Shown here: piece by piece, positions 60,101 through 64,000 of the stretch
How positions within the stretch are numbered: position 1 is the first letter of the stretch
Layout: the number at the start of each line of letters is the position of its first letter
Source: Saccharum officinarum
Taxonomy: Eukaryota > Streptophyta > Magnoliopsida > Poales > Poaceae
Direction of reading: 5' to 3'
NCBI GenBank assembly: GCA_020631735.1
Contig: CM036197.1
Coordinates: 49,399,880 to 49,463,879 of the forward strand
Length of the DNA: 64,000 bases
Program-made: the position numbers and the translations under genes
The notes under the pieces: model-generated
Told to the model about the DNA's origin: nothing
What the model saw: the letters and a program-made list of their open reading frames with translations, nothing else
Database searches by the model: none

Positions 60101-61510
60101 CTTGTTGCATTATACCTGTCCTTGTCTAGATATCGTACTTAATCCTATATTAGGTTTAGGCACGTGTCAATGCTTAGCCCTGCTTAGTACGGTAGAAGTC
60201 GGGTGATTTCCGGTCATCCGCGAGATGTAGGAAGGAGTCACGAGTGGCTTTATGGCTATCGTGGATGGAACCATGCTTAAAAATGAAATTGAGACCGGGC
60301 GGGAGTTCGATAGTACAGCCGCAAGACATTTCACGTCTTGGGTGTGGAGTTATGCCCGTCTGAGTCGTTTAAGGACCGATTTGCTGTACGTCCTTGAGTC
60401 ATGTTGAACGTAGTCTAACACTTAGTTGGCCGGATAAGTCGTTCCGACCGCAAAGCCGAGTAATGTGGTTCAGGCCGGAAATCGAATGGTAGGTTGCTTC
60501 TTGGAGGAGAGAAAGGATGTGCTTGGGGACATTGGCGTGAGACTAAGGGGGGGTTAGAGTCTCTATCACCTGGCAGAGTGTCACGCTTAGGGTCGCGACA
60601 TCATTCGGACCCGTGATTCCTGAATCATATGAAAAGGTGGCTTGTGCGACCCTGGCAGGGGACTGCGCGGTGAGTGTTAGAAATACCCCTCCAGCTGGAT
60701 AGGAATTCGATTCGAATCGCCGTCGCTCCCGGTTAGTGAGCACTTGACTTGAGCAGCGGCAACGTAGATCTCATTAAATGAACTGGTGGTTAAGGGAATG
60801 ATACAATGTTGCCACAATTCATACCTGCTCTAGATATAATGATGATAATTGTTTGATTTAATCAAGTGCATGTTTAGTACAGGTGCTAAGATAGATGACA
60901 GGTAAATGCTAAAAATAACTGCTAGTACAGGTTATAAGAGTCTCAATTACTTATGCCTTTATGCAAAAATGTGATGTCAGCTAGCCTCTTGTGTAAGCCT
61001 TGCATAATCCTTGGTGTCATCTTATTTCTGGTTTTTGACGGGTAAGTCTAGCTGAGTACATTCCAGTACTCAGGGTTTATTCCCTCCTGTTGCAGATGAT
61101 ATGCTCTACCAAGGCTTCTGCAAAATTTGTCTCCACCCTGCGGGTGACGAAGACTAGATCACTTGGGCGTGATCATCTTTTATGTACTTTCCTGATGCTT
61201 TTGTGGGATGTTGATCAACAAAACTGGCAGTAGTTAAACAACAGGTGTGCGTTTGCTTCCGCTACTTTTATAAACTTGGTTTATAATAATTGCGACTCCG
61301 CATGTCTAAACTTATTTCAGAACTACTTGTGAAATGTAACGTATGATGTTGTATATTGAATGATGCGATCCTGGTTGTAAGCAAGTTGGTTTGAAATCCT
61401 TCGTGGTTTTGATTGACTACCGGGATTATATGGGCTCAAGTTCAAAAATTTGAGCGCTTCGGTGCTTGTTTTTGTACTTGTGCTCTTATAATTTGGTCGG
61501 TTCTGTTACA
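57176..61510 (+). repeat. 5' LTR of the Tekay-like element
   Basis: About 4.3 kb. It contains a CpG-rich block (58270-58680) and a conserved-looking acidic short frame (59829-60077). The boundaries rest on the TG/CA ends and the adjacent primer site; the second LTR is not in the window. Confidence 0.65.
59829..60077 (+). other. Short acidic open frame inside the long LTR
   Basis: About 82 codons, including LLEFEPVIPEEIQDQPEQLE and EEPTGGEVPAEDLPECPDH. The composition is coding-like (acidic, proline-rich) and unlike its AT-rich surroundings. It may be an expressed small ORF of the LTR or a captured exon. No family was recognised. Confidence 0.3.
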
Positions 61511-62285
61511 GCTGATACCGGAGCATAATTCAATATTAAACACATCGTACGAGTATTTAAAAACAAAAGTATTTGATTATAAAAAAGGGTTAAAACACTA
61601 AAAAAATTATTTTTAGGTATGCCAGTGATCACATCCCTTAGCCCAAATAAGGACTCTTAGGTGGCTTATTATAAAGACTAACTTGGGGGCCTTGTTTGTT
61701 TTTGTTTCGTCGTCCATACGACGTGATATTGTATGGATGCCATCCACTTGGGTGGTAATATATGGATCAATTGCCTCGACGCTCTGGTAAGTGTGAGTTG
61801 TGAGAGCATGATCGTTCAACCGGCGATCTAGGGGAGAGTAGTTTTGGTGACTTGCATACTTACATGTTTTAACCATGTAATTACGTAAGCACTTAATTGT
61901 GGGAATCTTTATATCGGGTAGCTTTGATACTGAAGTATATACATCAGGGGATGTGTATATGGAAAGTATTTAATTTACTGCTTTCTTGTGTGCTGATTTT
62001 GGGGAAACTGTTGGGCTAAAATGAGATTTTCTGCAGGTACACTAACAGCGCAAACGAGTAGACCGATAGTGTCGTCTATATGAGAGAACGTATGTATGCC
62101 ACCGCCTAGCATTAGAAATTTATGATTCTACTAGGATGAGAGGGCGTACGGAACGTGCATGCATCATGTTTAATTATATCATACATATCATTTACTCCCT
62201 CCTTAAAAATTTCAATAGTCCCGACTAAATTAAATTTCGTATCCCCTAAATGATCCTCACTTTCAGTCGTATCTTGTTGCTACAG

Positions 62286-62894
62286 ATGACACGTACCAAG
62301 AGGACCGCTCACAAGTCCACTAGAGGCAGGGCACCTCGTCACCAGCTCGCTCCACGTGAGCCCCGCCCTGAGCCCACTGAGGTGGAAAGGCTGAGGGCTG
62401 AGTTGGCCGAAGTGACTGCTGCCCGGAATGCAGCGCGTCAGCAACTGGAGCAAGTGATCCGTGATCATGACCAGGAAACACTTGCAGTCTAGAGATTGAC
62501 AGTAGCACATCACAACTGTCAACGCATGCTGGTCCATGTCATGAACCAGAGGGATGAAGCCTAGCACGAGGAGAACATTCTGAGAGCTCGTCAGTTTGAG
62601 CTCGAGCAACAGTTGGAGAATGCTGAAGAATACAATGACAATCTTCATGAAGAAGTGCATCGCCTGAACAACCAGCTAAATCCTCTGCTGCCTCGAAACA
62701 ACATCGCAGATGAGGACATGGGTTCGAGAATCTTTATGGCTAAAAATGATGATGAAGTGGAGGTCAATGGGCCCCAAGATGCCGCACCAGAGGAAGCACC
62801 AGAGGAAGAACCAGAAGAAGATGAGGAGTTAGAGCCTGTTAGTGATGAGGACGGCGGGGAGATCCTTGACACCGACTCTGAGGACGATGCTTAG
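62286..62894 (+). pseudogene. Histone H3 tail-like accessory ORF between 5' LTR and gag
   Basis: A single frame of 203 codons from the ATG at 62286 to TAG at 62892, interrupted by TAG at 62490 and 62562. After Met the N-terminus reads TRTKRTAHKST, then RGRAPRHQLA. Aligned to the H3 tail it matches at 15 of 21 positions, keeping the equivalents of R2, T3, K4, T6, A7, K9, S10, T11, G13, A15, P16, R17, Q19, L20 and A21. A Pro/Arg/Glu linker follows. Residues 34-68 (VERLRAELAEVTAARNAARQ) and about 100-130 (FELEQQLENAEEYNDNLHEE) look like coiled coils. The C-terminus is highly acidic (PEEEPEEDEELEPVSDEDGG). There is no histone fold, so it is not an H3 gene. It may bind H3 readers or writers, or act as a chaperone-like protein; this is inference. 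Confidence 0.7.
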
Positions 62895-63556
62895 AGTAGT
62901 TATCATGTAACTATGATGTTAGGGTTGTCTTTTGTGCCCTCCCTGTGTTGGAGTGAGGCTTTGTAATAACTTGGCTTTTGGGATGTAAGGTCGAACCCTA
63001 TGTTTCCTGGATGTTTAGTTGGAACCTATTAAATTCGATCGCAATTGGATGACTTATTGTGTTGCGTTCGATGATGGTGTCACGATTAGCACCCTTCGGT
63101 GCCGCGACGAAACTGAGGGCCTCCTATGGCGCGCGACATAAGGCTGTGCTGCTTGGCACGCGCTGGTATCGAGGTGGCTAGTCATGATCCACCATGGAAC
63201 TCTACCATTGAGAAGTCTCTTTGTGGTCAGTTTGAAGTAGCATTTCTCAGACAACTAAAAATGTTGAGATCGAATCCAAGTACCGGGCGAAAGTTCAAAA
63301 ATCACGTAGATATTAACGTAAATGGTTCAGTAACTGCTGTGCTCCTTGTGAGTGAACCTTTATCAAGTACATCTTGTTGGATCCCCTCGCATGATTGCGC
63401 CAATTGATCCGCTTGAATGGATTGTGCGGTTGTGATGAATTATTGTGCCATGAGTATTTTGAGAAGTCTATTTTATAAAGTCAGTTTGACATATTTACAA
63501 TAATTCATCTACAAATTTCCCACATCGTCAGTGCTCATTGGCTATGCATTTTGCAG

Positions 63557-64000
63557 ATGTCGTACAATCTCCGTCGGGGTCGTGGCAATGAGGATGAGGA
63601 ACAGCCACCCCCTCCGCCACCACCTACCCCGGCTGAGCTGATGCAGACAGTGGTCGAAGGGCAGCGCATGCTGACAGATGCTATGCGCCAGCTTGCCAAC
63701 CGGGAGGCTCATCCTGGCCGCCAGGGCCCAGAACCCAATCAATACAGTGATTTCAAGGACTTTCTTGATACTAAGCCCCCGCTCTTTAAGGAGGCGGAGG
63801 AACCACTGCAAGCTGATGAGTGGTTGAATACTATTGAACAAAAGTTTCATCTGCTTCGCCTGACTGATGAGCTAAAGACTGAATATGCTTCTCATCAATT
63901 GCATGGTCCAGCGGGTATTTGGTGGAGCCACTATGGTTCGACACTGCCTGCAAATGTCCCAATTGCTTGGGACCAGTTCAAGGCTGTATTCCATGGGAAC
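63557..64000 (+). CDS. gag: Gag of the Tekay-like element, N-terminal part (open at window end)
   Basis: The ATG at 63557 opens MSYNLRRGRGNEDEEQ, followed by a proline run, and is open for 148 codons to the window end. The N-terminal block TPAELMQTVVEGQRMLTDAM is followed by the capsid signature of plant Gypsy elements: FKDFLDTKPPLFKEAEEPLQ, ADEWLNTIEQKFHLL, then GIWWSHYG. Within the element it follows the H3-tail-like ORF by about 660 bp. The ATG stands right after CATTTTGCAG, a strong 3' splice site. Confidence 0.85.
   Translation, partial: MSYNLRRGRGNEDEEQPPPPPPPTPAELMQTVVEGQRMLTDAMRQLANREAHPGRQGPEPNQYSDFKDFLDTKPPLFKEAEEPLQADEWLNTIEQKFHLLRLTDELKTEYASHQLHGPAGIWWSHYGSTLPANVPIAWDQFKAVFHGN

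Larger units (their letters stand above)
57176..64000 (+). mobile_element. Very long-LTR Ty3/Gypsy element (Tekay-like), runs off the window
   Basis: It begins TGTAACACCTCAGG within the Sirevirus LTR. The 5' LTR extends to TGTTACA at 61510, so LTR ends TGTAACA and TGTTACA are inverted. A weak primer site (TGATACCGGAGC, 9 of 12 matches to tRNA-Met type) is at 61513-61524. An extra ORF (62286-62894) precedes gag (63557 onward). LTRs above 4 kb and this gag type recall Tekay-clade chromoviruses of maize and sorghum, but pol is outside the window. Confidence 0.75.

Noticed and set aside
62286..62894. Possible genuine histone H3 gene
   Set aside because: Similarity stops after about 21 residues; no histone-fold sequence follows, and the frame lies inside a retrotransposon leader.

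Overview
This window is nuclear DNA from a grass, most likely a panicoid of the Andropogoneae (sorghum, sugarcane, Miscanthus or maize group). The evidence is spliced plant genes with GT-AG introns, GC-rich exons typical of grasses, many Stowaway and Tourist/Harbinger MITEs, and nested LTR retrotransposons of the grass Sirevirus, chromovirus and Tat types. Roughly half of the sequence is recognisable transposable element. I saw no bacterial, organellar, rRNA, tRNA or CRISPR feature.

Genes, all on the + strand. (1) 311-3082 is a ten-exon euAP2 transcription factor of the SUPERNUMERARY BRACT / INDETERMINATE SPIKELET type, with two AP2 domains, EAR-like motifs and a miR172 site in its last exon. 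(2) 19894-24587 is a small four-exon gene for a protein with a myosin-I tail homology (TH1) domain. Its second intron holds a rearranged LTR element and its third intron a Pack-MULE-like element. (3) 27097-30482 is a five-exon filament-like plant protein (FPP) coiled-coil gene with a Stowaway MITE in intron 2.

Transposable elements between and beyond the genes: a complete Reina-type Ty3/Gypsy chromovirus with a perfect 5-bp target duplication (6884-12486); a 13.4-kb Ty1/Copia Sirevirus with both LTRs and an extra open reading frame after pol (32809-46230), inserted into a Stowaway MITE; an internally deleted Tat/RIRE2-like Gypsy element on the minus strand (51893-about 55621), interrupted by a second Sirevirus LTR (55622-57175); and that LTR interrupted in turn by a very long-LTR Gypsy element that runs off the window (57176-64000).

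The most unusual item is at 62286-62894. Between the 5' LTR and gag of the last element lies an additional reading frame, broken by two TAG codons. Its first 21 residues after Met match the histone H3 N-terminal tail at 15 positions, including the equivalents of R2, T3, K4, T6, K9, S10, T11 and R17. It continues into a predicted coiled coil and ends in a strongly acidic tail. This looks like retrotransposon-encoded histone-tail mimicry. Second in interest are the Sirevirus palindromic GACAGACGC motif clusters, found in both LTRs and again just upstream of the extra reading frame. Third is the excess of TAG over other stops in several decayed frames, as expected from deamination of methylated CAG (CHG) sites.
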